64,000 nucleotides of DNA. It comes from Chania multitudinisentens RB-25 (lineage in GTDB: Bacteria; Pseudomonadota; Gammaproteobacteria; Enterobacterales; Enterobacteriaceae). Every line of letters begins with the position of its first letter. Within the stretch, counting starts at the first letter, position 1. Positions 8,136-16,485 of the stretch are shown here, one piece after another. The translations under genes were made by a program, and so were the position numbers. The notes under the pieces were generated by a model, which was not told the DNA's origin, ran no database searches, and worked only from the letters and a program-made list of their open reading frames with translations. The stretch is from assembly GCF_000520015.2 (NCBI RefSeq), contig NZ_CP007044.2, forward strand, positions 1,364,001 through 1,428,000. The letters run 5' to 3'.

Positions 8136-8151
8136 GCACGGCAGGCCGTGC
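8136..8151. repeat. GC-rich palindrome between slyD and slyX
   Basis: GCACGGC-AG-GCCGTGC is a perfect 7-bp dyad, followed within 11 bp by the palindrome GTGTACAC. The pairing of a GC hairpin with a GTACA block resembles degraded copies of extragenic repeats common in Enterobacterales. The rest of the slyD-slyX interval (8080-8318) shows no gene. Confidence 0.4.
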
Positions 8152-8318
8152 AGGAACCGGAGTGTACACAATAGGTGGGGATGATTTACTACGTTCGCCC
8201 TCCAGTTGTTCAAAGGCTAAAGCCACGGCCCAGGGCCAAAATGGTAAATGAAGTAGCCTTAAATGAGATAGCTTCTAAGTGGGCTGATGTAGTTAAGAGA
8301 TTGGTGTCACCCTTCTGT

Positions 8319-8546
8319 TCAGTAGTGCGGTGGTGGTGTTTCTTCCGACTGTGGGGCGATCATCGAAGGTTGTGTGGCGCGCAGCTTATCGGTCAGCAGG
8401 CGCAGGTGCTCTTGTAATTTTAACATTTCAAGCTGATGTTGGACGACAGTTTGATTGAGCTCTTCAATCGTGAGCTCCTGAAAAGCCTGGCGGCTTTCCA
8501 GTTCTTCCAGCCGTTTTAACAGGTTTTCGTTATCGGTATTATGCAT
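8319..8546 (-). CDS. slyX: SlyX family protein
   Basis: A 75-residue, highly charged protein that is almost entirely one predicted coiled coil (RLEELESRQAFQELTIEELN) and ends in the conserved tail SEETPPPHY. SlyX is found beside slyD in enterobacteria; its molecular function is unknown. The ATG at 8546 was preferred over the in-frame codon 24 bp upstream because it follows AGAGGT and gives the family's usual length of 72-75 residues. It is convergent with slyD and divergent from fkpA. Confidence 0.93.
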   Translation of the reverse strand: MHNTDNENLLKRLEELESRQAFQELTIEELNQTVVQHQLEMLKLQEHLRLLTDKLRATQPSMIAPQSEETPPPHY

Positions 8547-8730
8547 GATGTTACCTCTGACACTGTTCAATCTGGGATACTGACGCTATGTTAACAGGAG
8601 CTGTTCGCTTTGCGCTGAGCTATTTATGAATGTGGTGTTTGTATCTCCTGCCAGATTTTAGGGCGGCTGATAAACGTGGGGCCTCATGCCTTGGGGATAC
8701 TCTGAATTATCAGCCTGCTAGGGAGAGTCT

Positions 8731-8759
8731 GGAAACTTATAGGCGAATATGGGGTCACA
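8731..8759 (+). promoter_or_regulatory. Candidate sigma-E promoter of fkpA
   Basis: GGAAACTT (8731-8738) and TCACA (8755-8759), separated by 16 bp, resemble the sigma-E elements GGAACTT and TCTGA, about 110 bp before the fkpA ATG. fkpA belongs to the sigma-E envelope-stress regulon in E. coli (established knowledge). The match here is partial and untested. Confidence 0.5.
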
Positions 8760-8868
8760 CTTTGACTCAACGTTACCTGTGTGACTCTTTTGTTTCAGGC
8801 AGCTATAGTAGCCTGGTTAACTCACTTAATGATCGTTTGGGGCCTAGCTTCAAACACTGGAGAAATGG

Positions 8869-9705
8869 ATGAAATCTTTGTTTAAAGTCACGCTTCTGGC
8901 AACAGCCATGGCTTTCGCCCTGAATACCACGCAGGTCATGGCTGCTGATGCTGCCAAACCTGCCGAAGCCGCTAAACCAGCAGAAACTGCTGCACCAAGC
9001 ACTGGCAAATTCAAAAATGATGATGAACAGGCTGCGTATGCTCTGGGTGCTTCGCTGGGCCGTTACATGGAAAACTCTCTGAAAGAACAAGAGAAACTGG
9101 GTATCGCACTGAATAAAGAGCAATTGATCGCCGGTGTTCAGGATGCGTTCGCTAACAAGAGCAAGCTGGACGATGCAGAGATCGAAAAAACCCTGCAAAG
9201 CTTTGAAGCACGCGTGAAGGCTTCTGCTCAGGCGAAGATGGAGCAGGATGCGAAAGATAACGAAGAAAAAGGAACCAAATATCGTGATACTTTCGCTAAA
9301 GAGAAGGACGTGAAGAAAACCGAATCTGGTTTGCTGTATCTGGTTGAGAAAGAAGGAACCGGTGAAGCGCCGAAAGATAGTGATACCGTGGTGGTGAACT
9401 ACAAAGGAACCTTGACCGACGGCACTGTGTTTGACAACTCTTATGATCGTGGTGAGCCACTGTCATTCCGTTTGGACGGTGTGATTCCAGGCTGGACTGA
9501 AGGTCTGAAGCAGATCAAAAAAGGTGGTAAAATCAAGTTGGTTATTCCACCTGAGCTGGCTTACGGTAAAACCGGTGTTCCAGGTATCCCGGCTAACTCT
9601 ACTCTGGTCTTCGAAGTTGAGTTGCTGGATGTGAAACCAGCTGCTAAAGCTGATGACAAGCCTGAAAAAGCAGCTGACGAAGCCGCAGAAACCAAAGCGA
9701 AATAA
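8869..9705 (+). CDS. fkpA: FkpA periplasmic peptidyl-prolyl isomerase
   Basis: A 278-residue secreted FKBP-type prolyl cis-trans isomerase and chaperone. A Sec signal peptide covers about residues 1-25, with cleavage at VMA-ADA. Residues 25-60 are an Ala/Lys/Pro-rich spacer, about 45-140 form the helical dimerisation and chaperone domain typical of FkpA/Mip proteins, and about 150-255 form the FKBP domain with VVNYKGTLTDG, FDNSYDRGEP and VIPGWTEGL. An Ala/Lys/Glu-rich tail ends the protein. The ATG follows GGAGAAATGG. It is monocistronic, with its own stem-loop terminator. Confidence 0.96.
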   Translation: MKSLFKVTLLATAMAFALNTTQVMAADAAKPAEAAKPAETAAPSTGKFKNDDEQAAYALGASLGRYMENSLKEQEKLGIALNKEQLIAGVQDAFANKSKLDDAEIEKTLQSFEARVKASAQAKMEQDAKDNEEKGTKYRDTFAKEKDVKKTESGLLYLVEKEGTGEAPKDSDTVVVNYKGTLTDGTVFDNSYDRGEPLSFRLDGVIPGWTEGLKQIKKGGKIKLVIPPELAYGKTGVPGIPANSTLVFEVELLDVKPAAKADDKPEKAADEAAETKAK

Positions 9706-9718
9706 GCGAGTCTTTCTC

Positions 9719-9749
9719 CAGCCGCTGCAAATGATTTTTGCGGCGGCTG
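9719..9749 (+). terminator. fkpA terminator
   Basis: CAGCCGC (9719-9725) and GCGGCTG (9743-9749) enclose a second inner pairing (GCAAA with TTTGC). Together they form a long interrupted hairpin followed by TCATTTTA, 13 bp after the fkpA stop. Confidence 0.75.
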
Positions 9750-10099
9750 TCATTTTAGATTCATCGAATAATGCAAAATTCCCTGCAAGTTTTATTTCTC
9801 CTTTTACGGATTGCTTGACGCCTGCCGGGCATCGGGCTTAACGTCATTACTACGCGCAAACACAAGGACTTTGCTCTGGCTGTTTTGCTAGACTGACTGT
9901 CTGGGCTTATGAGTCTTGCGCCTGCCCCTTAGGGCGTGTATCTAAAGTTGTTTCTGGTTGCCCGGTCTACGGATATTCGTCGTGCTTAACCTGTTTATTA
10001 TGCAGGGGCCGCCGATGTGCTGCTGATGGAACGGAATCTGCATGAGCGGTTTTAGCTGCGCCCCCCTGGCACAGGCGATCTACGAGGGTGGTATTTTCA
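9750..10099 (+). other. yheO upstream region
   Basis: 350 bp with no convincing gene except a possible 21-codon frame at 10042. An extended -10 motif TGCTAGACT ends at 9894, without a good -35. No recognised operator was found. The promoter for yheO-tusDCB must lie here, but I cannot place it with confidence. Confidence 0.4.
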
Positions 10100-10107
10100 A
10101 TGTCTAA
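10042..10107 (+). CDS. Possible 21-codon upstream ORF overlapping yheO
   Basis: ATG at 10042 opens a frame MSGFSCAPLAQAIYEGG... that ends with TAA at 10105-10107, eight bases past the yheO ATG at 10100. A ribosome finishing it would release on top of the yheO start, the geometry expected of a regulatory leader peptide or of translational coupling. The ribosome binding site is weak (CGGAAT). It may equally be chance. Confidence 0.25.
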   Translation: MSGFSCAPLAQAIYEGGIFNV

Positions 10108-10822
10108 TTCGCTTTTATCCAGCGAAGCCAGCGAACTTGATTTGCTGAATGAGCGCCCGTTTAGTCAAACGGATCATGAAATCTTAAAGTCATACGAAGC
10201 GGTGGTGGACGGCCTGGCGATGTTGATTGGCGGCCATTGTGAAATCGTGCTGCATTCGTTGGAAGATCTGAAATGTTCCGCAGTACGTATTGCGAATGGT
10301 GAGCATACTGGGCGCCAAATTGGTTCGCCCATTACCGATCTGGCGTTGCGGATGTTGCATGATATGGCTGGTGATGACAGCAGTGTCTCCAAAGCTTATT
10401 TCACCCGTGCTAAAAGCGGCGTGTTGATGAAATCGGTAACCATTGCTATCCGCAATCGCGAACAGCGTGTGATCGGCCTGTTGTGTATCAATATGAACCT
10501 GGATGTGCCGTTTTCCCAGGTGATACAGACGTTTATGCCGCCAGAAATGAAGGACGTGGCTTCTTCAGTCAATTTCGCTTCTTCAGTGGACGATTTGGTC
10601 GCCCAGACGCTGGAATTTACCATCGAAGAGGTGAATGTGGATCGTAATGTGTCTAATAACGCCAAAAATCGCCAAATAGTGCTTAATCTCTACGAAAAAG
10701 GGATTTTTGATATCAAGGATGCAATTAACCAGGTTGCTGAGCGGCTGAATATCTCCAAACATACTGTATATCTGTATATCCGCCAGTTTAAAAGTGGCGA
10801 TCTGCTGGGAAATGAGCGCTGA
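10100..10822 (+). CDS. yheO: YheO family PAS/HTH transcriptional regulator
   Basis: A 240-residue DNA-binding protein with a PAS-like sensor domain (YheO/DUF family; about residues 25-145, core motif DLKCSAVRIANGEHTGR) and a C-terminal helix-turn-helix (about residues 185-230; KDAINQVAERLNISKHTVYLYI). Orthologues lie immediately upstream of tusDCB throughout the enterobacteria; their targets are poorly defined. The ATG at 10100 gives the E. coli N-terminal pattern MxxSLL; a GTG four codons upstream is possible but has no good ribosome binding site. The stop TGA overlaps the tusD ATG as TGATG, so the gene is the first of a yheO-tusD-tusC-tusB operon. Confidence 0.92.
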   Translation: MSNSLLSSEASELDLLNERPFSQTDHEILKSYEAVVDGLAMLIGGHCEIVLHSLEDLKCSAVRIANGEHTGRQIGSPITDLALRMLHDMAGDDSSVSKAYFTRAKSGVLMKSVTIAIRNREQRVIGLLCINMNLDVPFSQVIQTFMPPEMKDVASSVNFASSVDDLVAQTLEFTIEEVNVDRNVSNNAKNRQIVLNLYEKGIFDIKDAINQVAERLNISKHTVYLYIRQFKSGDLLGNER

Positions 10823-11211
10823 TGCTCAATTACTGCTTGCTGGTCACTGGCCCGGCGTATGGAACTCAACAAGCCAGCAGTGCCTGGCAATTCGCTCAGG
10901 CACTGCTGGCTGCCGGTCATAAAATCTCCAGCATATTTTTCTATCGTGAAGGCGTATTGAACGCCAATCAGTTAATCTCTCCGGCGAACGACGAATTCGA
11001 TCTGGTGCGAGCTTGGGTAACATTGTCCAGGCAACAGGGTATTGAGCTCAACGTCTGTGTTGCCGCTGCCTTGCGGCGTGGTATTACTGATGCACAGGAA
11101 GCGGCGCAACTTGGGTTGGCTTCGGCTAATTTGCAGGAAGGGTTTACCCTCAGCGGCTTGGGGTCGTTGGCGGAAGCGGCACTGAGTTGTGATCGCCTGG
11201 TGCAGTTTTAA
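10822..11211 (+). CDS. tusD: TusD, sulfurtransferase subunit
   Basis: A 129-residue DsrE-like protein, subunit of the TusBCD heterohexamer that passes persulfide sulfur from TusA to TusE and MnmA for 2-thiolation of U34 in tRNAs for Lys, Glu and Gln. The catalytic cysteine is Cys79 in ELNVCVAAALRRG, equivalent to E. coli Cys78. The N-terminus VTGPAYGTQQASSAWQFAQAL and the ending GFTLSGLGSLAEAAL are highly conserved. Its ATG overlaps the yheO stop, and tusC starts 9 bp after its stop. tusA and tusE are not in the window. Confidence 0.96.
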   Translation: MLNYCLLVTGPAYGTQQASSAWQFAQALLAAGHKISSIFFYREGVLNANQLISPANDEFDLVRAWVTLSRQQGIELNVCVAAALRRGITDAQEAAQLGLASANLQEGFTLSGLGSLAEAALSCDRLVQF

Positions 11212-11220
11212 GAGAACCCG

Positions 11221-11580
11221 ATGAAACGAGTTGCGTTTGTTTTTACTCATGGCCCCCATGGTGACGCGGGAGGGAGAGAAGGGTTGGATGCATTGCTGGC
11301 GACTTCGGCACTGAGCGAAGATATTGGTGTGTTTTTCATCGGCGATGGCGTATTACAACTTCTACCGGGTCAGCAACCTGAAAAAATCTTGGCACGTAAT
11401 TACATTGCCACCTTTGGTGTATTACCGTTGTATGACGTTGAAAACTGTTATCTCTGCGAAGCGTCTTTGCAGGAGCGTGGTTTGCAGCAGGTATCTGATT
11501 GGGTTTTAGCTGCAGATATTTTGCCGCCAGAAGTGCTGCGCCAAACGCTGGATGGTTATGATGTGGTGATGACTTTCTAG
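11221..11580 (+). CDS. tusC: TusC, sulfurtransferase subunit
   Basis: A 119-residue DsrF-like subunit of the TusBCD sulfur relay complex. It shows the DsrE-fold pattern: FVFTHGPHGDAGGREGLDALLATSAL at the N-terminus, then FFIGDGVLQLLPGQQPEKILARNY in the middle. The subunit is structural rather than the main sulfur carrier. It lies in tight array between tusD and tusB, behind AAGAGAACCCG. Confidence 0.95.
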   Translation: MKRVAFVFTHGPHGDAGGREGLDALLATSALSEDIGVFFIGDGVLQLLPGQQPEKILARNYIATFGVLPLYDVENCYLCEASLQERGLQQVSDWVLAADILPPEVLRQTLDGYDVVMTF

Positions 11581-11592
11581 TAGGATATTCTG

Positions 11593-11880
11593 ATGCTATA
11601 TACTTTGAGCCACTCCCCCTACCAATGTGATTTGCCTGCGTTGCTACGGCTTGTCACGAAAGATGATGCGTTGTTGCTGTTACAGGATGGTGTGTTGGCT
11701 GGTTTGGTTGGCAGCCTGCATCTTGATTCGCTGCTTAAGAGTTCTATCTCCCTCTATGCTCTGCAAGATGACCTGGATGCCAGAGGGGTTTCTGGTTATA
11801 TTTCGCACAGCATTACCGTCATCGACTATACTCACTTCGTCACACTAACCGAAAAACATCGCAGCCAAATGGCTTGGTAA
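11593..11880 (+). CDS. tusB: TusB, sulfurtransferase subunit
   Basis: A 95-residue DsrH-like subunit of TusBCD, with the family start MLYTLSHSPYQCDLPALLRL, the central LLLQDGVLAGL and a C-terminal SITVIDYTHFVTLTEKH. It is the last gene of the yheO-tusDCB unit, 12 bp after tusC. The str operon promoter begins 22 bp beyond its stop. No clear terminator separates it from rpsL, so some read-through into the str operon is possible. Confidence 0.95.
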   Translation: MLYTLSHSPYQCDLPALLRLVTKDDALLLLQDGVLAGLVGSLHLDSLLKSSISLYALQDDLDARGVSGYISHSITVIDYTHFVTLTEKHRSQMAW

Positions 11881-11902
11881 TGGGCATGATGTTGTATATT
11901 TC

Positions 11903-11931
11903 TTGACACCTCTACTCGTCAGCCATAAAAT
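11903..11931 (+). promoter_or_regulatory. str operon promoter
   Basis: TTGACA (11903-11908), a 17-bp spacer and TAAAAT (11926-11931): a near-consensus sigma-70 promoter about 80 bp upstream of rpsL, in the position of the E. coli str promoter. Confidence 0.85.
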
Positions 11932-12012
11932 TCTGCGTCCTCGTACTTTGCCAGTCGTGCATACGAGGCGATTTATCACGTGTTTACGAAGCAAAAACCA
12001 GGAGCTTTTTTA

Positions 12013-12387
12013 ATGGCAACAATTAATCAGCTGGTTCGCAAACCACGCTCTGTGAAAGCTGCTAAAAGCAACGTTCCAGCGCTGGAAGCTTGCCCGCAAA
12101 AACGTGGTGTATGTACCCGCGTATATACTACCACTCCGAAAAAACCAAACTCTGCACTGCGTAAAGTCTGCCGTGTGCGTTTGACTAACGGTTTCGAAGT
12201 GTCTTCCTACATCGGTGGTGAAGGCCATAACCTGCAGGAACACTCCGTGATCCTGATTCGTGGCGGTCGTGTTAAAGACTTGCCAGGTGTGCGTTACCAC
12301 ACCGTTCGCGGTGCGCTTGACTGCTCCGGTGTTAAAGACCGTAAGCAAGCTCGTTCTAAGTACGGCGTGAAGAAACCAAAGGCTTAA
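12013..12387 (+). CDS. rpsL: 30S ribosomal protein S12
   Basis: A 124-residue decoding-centre protein, the same length as E. coli S12 and nearly identical to it. TTTPKKPNSALRKV and GGRVKDLPGVRYH carry Lys43 and Lys88, the wild-type residues whose replacement gives streptomycin resistance, so this allele reads as streptomycin-sensitive. The ATG at 12013 follows CAGGAGC; the in-frame codon 33 bp upstream has no support. First gene of rpsL-rpsG-fusA-tuf. Confidence 0.98.
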   Translation: MATINQLVRKPRSVKAAKSNVPALEACPQKRGVCTRVYTTTPKKPNSALRKVCRVRLTNGFEVSSYIGGEGHNLQEHSVILIRGGRVKDLPGVRYHTVRGALDCSGVKDRKQARSKYGVKKPKA

Positions 12388-12483
12388 TGGTTCTCCGTTA
12401 AGTAAGGCCAAACATTTTCACTTTAATGTCAAAATAAACTCGTAGAGTTTTGGACAATCCTGAATTAACAACGGAGTATTTCT
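12388..12483 (+). promoter_or_regulatory. S12-S7 intercistronic regulatory region
   Basis: A 96-nt gap between rpsL and rpsG, unusually long for a tightly packed operon and matching the length of the E. coli gap. There S7 binds the str mRNA and represses its own translation and that of downstream genes. The function is transferred from E. coli by position; I did not fold the RNA. Confidence 0.6.
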
Positions 12484-12954
12484 ATGCCACGTCGTCGCGT
12501 TATTGGTCAACGTAAAATTCTGCCAGATCCTAAGTTCGGATCTGAGCTGTTGGCTAAATTTGTAAACATTCTGATGGTAGATGGCAAAAAATCTACTGCA
12601 GAAGCAATCGTCTATACCGCGCTGGAAACCCTGGCTCAGCGTTCTGGTAAAGACCACCTGGAAGCTTTTGAAGTAGCTCTCGACAACGTTCGCCCGACTG
12701 TAGAAGTTAAGTCTCGCCGCGTTGGTGGTTCTACTTATCAGGTACCAGTTGAAGTTCGTCCGGTTCGTCGTAATGCTTTGGCAATGCGTTGGATCGTTGA
12801 TGCTGCTCGTAAACGCGGTGATAAATCCATGGCTCTGCGCCTGGCGAACGAGCTGTCTGATGCAGCAGAGAACAAAGGTTCTGCTGTTAAGAAGCGTGAA
12901 GACGTTCACCGTATGGCAGAAGCCAACAAGGCGTTCGCCCACTACCGCTGGTAA
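12484..12954 (+). CDS. rpsG: 30S ribosomal protein S7
   Basis: A 156-residue primary 16S-binding protein that nucleates assembly of the 30S head and contacts the E-site tRNA; in E. coli it is also the translational repressor of the str operon. It opens MPRRRVIGQRKILPDPKFGSELL and has the conserved GGSTYQVPVEVRPVRR loop near residues 81-96. The C-terminus (HRMAEANKAFAHYRW) is the short form of E. coli B rather than the extended K-12 form. Ribosome binding site ACGGAG, second gene of the str operon. Confidence 0.98.
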   Translation: MPRRRVIGQRKILPDPKFGSELLAKFVNILMVDGKKSTAEAIVYTALETLAQRSGKDHLEAFEVALDNVRPTVEVKSRRVGGSTYQVPVEVRPVRRNALAMRWIVDAARKRGDKSMALRLANELSDAAENKGSAVKKREDVHRMAEANKAFAHYRW

Positions 12955-13049
12955 TTCCATGCTGTAGTCATGCTAGCCATGCGAGGGCGCTTAACAAAGC
13001 GGTCTGCATGGCTTAATCGAATGAACGACCTAGTAGATAGAGGAATCAA

Positions 13050-15158
13050 ATGGCTCGTACAACGCCCATTGCGCGCTACCGTAATATCGGTATCAGTGCT
13101 CACATCGACGCCGGTAAGACCACCACTACCGAACGTATTCTGTTCTATACCGGTGTAAACCATAAAATTGGTGAAACGCACGAAGGCACCGCGACCATGG
13201 ACTGGATGGAGCAGGAGCAGGAACGTGGTATTACTATCACTTCTGCTGCGACTACTGCCTTCTGGTCAGGTATGGCTAAGCAGTTTGAACCACACCGTAT
13301 TAACATCATCGATACCCCAGGGCACGTTGACTTCACCATCGAAGTAGAACGTTCCATGCGTGTGCTTGATGGTGCGGTGATGGTTTACTGTGCGGTTGGT
13401 GGCGTTCAGCCGCAGTCTGAAACCGTATGGCGTCAGGCAAACAAATATAAAGTTCCACGCATCGCGTTCGTTAACAAAATGGACCGTATGGGTGCTAACT
13501 TCCTGAAAGTTGTTGGGCAGCTTAAATCTCGTCTGGCGGCGAACCCAGTTCCACTGCAGTTGGCGATCGGCGCAGAAGAGAAATTCACCGGTGTTGTTGA
13601 CTTGGTGAAAATGAAAGCCATCAACTGGAGTGATGCAGATCAGGGTGTGACCTTCGAATACGAAGATATCCCTGCGGATATGCAGGAATTGGCCGAAGAG
13701 TGGCGCCAGAACCTGGTTGAATCTGCTGCGGAAGCGTCAGAAGAACTGATGGACAAATACCTGGGCGGCGAAGAGCTGACCGAGGAAGAAATCAAAAAAG
13801 CGCTGCGTCAGCGTGTGCTGAACAACGAAATTATCCTGGTTACCTGTGGTTCTGCTTTTAAAAACAAAGGCGTACAGGCAATGCTGGATGCGGTGGTTGA
13901 ATACTTGCCTGCGCCTACTGACGTTGAATCGATCAACGGCATGTTAGACGACGGTAAAGACACCCCTGCGGTTCGTCATTCAGACGACAAAGAGCCGTTC
14001 TCGGCTCTGGCGTTTAAAATCGCGACCGACCCATTTGTGGGTAACCTGACGTTCTTCCGTGTTTACTCCGGTGTGGTTAACTCTGGTGATACCGTACTGA
14101 ACTCAGTAAAAGCGCAGCGCGAGCGTCTGGGGCGTATTGTTCAGATGCACGCCAACAAGCGTGAAGAAATTAAAGAAGTTCGTGCTGGCGACATCGCTGC
14201 GGCTATCGGTCTGAAAGATGTGACGACTGGTGATACGCTGTGCGATCCTGCCAACCCGATCATTCTTGAGCGTATGGAATTCCCAGATCCGGTAATTTCG
14301 GTTGCCGTTGAACCAAAAACCAAAGCTGACCAGGAAAAAATGGGTCTGGCTCTGGGCCGTCTGGCGAAGGAAGACCCATCATTCCGTGTATGGACTGACG
14401 AGGAATCAGGTCAGACTATCATCGCGGGTATGGGTGAGCTGCACCTGGATGTCTTGGTTGACCGTATGCGCCGCGAATTTAACGTGGAAGCGAACGTCGG
14501 TAAACCACAGGTTGCTTATCGTGAAACGATTCGTGACACGGTCAAAGACATTGAAGGTAAGCATGCCAAGCAGTCTGGTGGTCGCGGTCAGTACGGTCAC
14601 GTTGTGATCGATATGATGCCTCTGCCTCCAGGTGGTGTAGGTTATGAATTTGTCAACGATATCGTGGGTGGTACTATTCCTAAGGAATTCATCCCGGCCG
14701 TTGATAAAGGTATTCAGGAGCAGCTGAAAGCTGGTCCTCTGGCAGGTTATCCAGTTGTTGACATCAAAGTGCGTCTGCACTTCGGTTCTTACCACGATGT
14801 TGACTCCTCTGAACTGGCGTTTAAATTGGCCGCTTCTCTCGCATTTAAAGATGCGTTCAAGAAAGCCAAACCAGTTCTGCTTGAGCCTGTAATGAAGGTT
14901 GAGGTCGAAACCCCTGAAGATTACATGGGTGACGTCATTGGTGACCTGAACCGTCGTCGCGGTATGATCGAAGGCATGGATGATACTGCCACCGGTAAAA
15001 CCGTTCGCGCTCAGGTTCCGTTGTCTGAAATGTTTGGTTATGCTACTGACCTGCGTTCTCAGACCCAGGGCCGTGCTTCATACTCTATGGAGTTCCTGAA
15101 GTATGCTGAAGCGCCGAACAACGTCGCTCTGGCCGTTATCGAAGCCCGTGGTAAATAA
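13050..15158 (+). CDS. fusA: Elongation factor G
   Basis: A 702-residue GTPase that drives ribosomal translocation and, with RRF, subunit recycling. The GTP-binding motifs are G1 AHIDAGKT at 17-24, G3 DTPGH at 88-92 and G4 NKMD at 142-145. Domains II-V follow, with the domain IV loop GGRGQYGHVVIDM near residue 510. Length is two residues below E. coli EF-G. Start ATG after AGAGGAATCAA, 95 bp after rpsG. Third gene of the str operon. Confidence 0.98.
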   Translation: MARTTPIARYRNIGISAHIDAGKTTTTERILFYTGVNHKIGETHEGTATMDWMEQEQERGITITSAATTAFWSGMAKQFEPHRINIIDTPGHVDFTIEVERSMRVLDGAVMVYCAVGGVQPQSETVWRQANKYKVPRIAFVNKMDRMGANFLKVVGQLKSRLAANPVPLQLAIGAEEKFTGVVDLVKMKAINWSDADQGVTFEYEDIPADMQELAEEWRQNLVESAAEASEELMDKYLGGEELTEEEIKKALRQRVLNNEIILVTCGSAFKNKGVQAMLDAVVEYLPAPTDVESINGMLDDGKDTPAVRHSDDKEPFSALAFKIATDPFVGNLTFFRVYSGVVNSGDTVLNSVKAQRERLGRIVQMHANKREEIKEVRAGDIAAAIGLKDVTTGDTLCDPANPIILERMEFPDPVISVAVEPKTKADQEKMGLALGRLAKEDPSFRVWTDEESGQTIIAGMGELHLDVLVDRMRREFNVEANVGKPQVAYRETIRDTVKDIEGKHAKQSGGRGQYGHVVIDMMPLPPGGVGYEFVNDIVGGTIPKEFIPAVDKGIQEQLKAGPLAGYPVVDIKVRLHFGSYHDVDSSELAFKLAASLAFKDAFKKAKPVLLEPVMKVEVETPEDYMGDVIGDLNRRRGMIEGMDDTATGKTVRAQVPLSEMFGYATDLRSQTQGRASYSMEFLKYAEAPNNVALAVIEARGK

Positions 15159-15228
15159 GCTCCGGGTTTAAAACATTGATCCAATGCTCTCTCCATGAGG
15201 GGGGAGCATAAGAGTAAGGAATATAGCC

Positions 15229-16413
15229 GTGTCTAAAGAAAAATTTGAACGTTCCAAACCGCACGTTAACGTTGGTACTATCGGCCACGTTGACCACGGT
15301 AAAACTACCCTGACTGCTGCAATCACTACCGTTCTGGCTAAAACCTACGGCGGTAGCGCTCGTGCTTTCGACCAGATCGATAACGCGCCAGAAGAAAAAG
15401 CACGTGGTATCACCATCAACACTTCTCACGTTGAATATGACACCCCAAGCCGCCACTACGCGCACGTTGACTGCCCAGGGCACGCCGACTACGTGAAAAA
15501 CATGATCACCGGTGCTGCTCAGATGGATGGCGCTATTCTGGTGGTTGCTGCTACTGATGGCCCAATGCCACAGACGCGTGAGCACATCCTGCTGGGCCGC
15601 CAGGTAGGCGTTCCTTTCATCATCGTATTCATGAACAAATGTGACATGGTTGATGATGAAGAGCTGCTGGAACTGGTTGAAATGGAAGTGCGTGAACTTC
15701 TGTCTGCCTATGATTTCCCTGGTGATGATCTGCCAGTGGTTCGTGGTTCAGCACTGCAAGCGTTGAACGGCGTACCAGAGTGGGAAGAGAAAATCATTGA
15801 GCTGGCTGGTCATCTGGACTCTTATATCCCAGAACCACAGCGTGCGATTGATATGCCGTTCCTGCTGCCAATCGAAGACGTTTTCTCCATTTCTGGTCGT
15901 GGTACCGTGGTGACCGGTCGTGTAGAGCGCGGCATCATCAAGGTAGGCGAAGAAGTTGAAATCGTCGGTATCAAAGACACCGTGAAATCGACCTGTACCG
16001 GCGTAGAAATGTTCCGCAAACTGCTGGACGAAGGCCGTGCGGGTGAGAACGTGGGTGTTCTGCTGCGTGGTATCAAGCGTGAAGATATCGAACGTGGTCA
16101 GGTTCTGGCTAAACCAGGTTCTATCAAGCCACACACCAAATTTGACTCAGAAGTGTATATCCTGAGCAAAGAAGAAGGTGGCCGTCATACGCCATTCTTC
16201 AAAGGCTACCGTCCACAGTTCTACTTCCGTACCACTGACGTGACCGGGACTATCGAACTGCCAGAAGGCGTAGAGATGGTAATGCCGGGTGATAACGTGA
16301 ATATGGTTGTTACCCTGATCCACCCAATCGCGATGGATGACGGTCTGCGTTTCGCTATCCGTGAAGGCGGCCGTACCGTTGGTGCGGGCGTTGTTGCTAA
16401 AGTTATCGCTTAA
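15229..16413 (+). CDS. tuf: Elongation factor Tu
   Basis: A 394-residue GTPase that delivers aminoacyl-tRNA to the ribosomal A site. Motifs are GHVDHGKT at 19-26, DCPGH at 81-85 and NKCD at 136-139; beta-barrel domains II and III occupy about 205-394 and end VVAKVIA. It starts with GTG at 15229 behind TAAGGA, as in E. coli tufA. The position at the end of the str operon corresponds to tufA. A second tuf copy is usual in this group but is not in the window. A strong terminator follows. Confidence 0.98.
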   Translation: MSKEKFERSKPHVNVGTIGHVDHGKTTLTAAITTVLAKTYGGSARAFDQIDNAPEEKARGITINTSHVEYDTPSRHYAHVDCPGHADYVKNMITGAAQMDGAILVVAATDGPMPQTREHILLGRQVGVPFIIVFMNKCDMVDDEELLELVEMEVRELLSAYDFPGDDLPVVRGSALQALNGVPEWEEKIIELAGHLDSYIPEPQRAIDMPFLLPIEDVFSISGRGTVVTGRVERGIIKVGEEVEIVGIKDTVKSTCTGVEMFRKLLDEGRAGENVGVLLRGIKREDIERGQVLAKPGSIKPHTKFDSEVYILSKEEGGRHTPFFKGYRPQFYFRTTDVTGTIELPEGVEMVMPGDNVNMVVTLIHPIAMDDGLRFAIREGGRTVGAGVVAKVIA

Positions 16414-16434
16414 TCGCGAATACTTTATAAACAC

Positions 16435-16463
16435 AAAAAAGGGTACTTCGGTACCCTTTTTTT
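16435..16463 (+). terminator. str operon terminator
   Basis: AAAAAAGGGTAC, loop TTCG, GTACCCTTTTTT and one more T: a perfect 12-bp stem with a UUCG tetraloop and U-run, 21 bp after tuf. Confidence 0.95.
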
Positions 16464-16485
16464 ATGCGTCTTATTTAAATCTTAA

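Noticed and set aside
12145..12280. Streptomycin-resistance change in S12
   Set aside because: Lys43 and Lys88 are both the wild-type residue.
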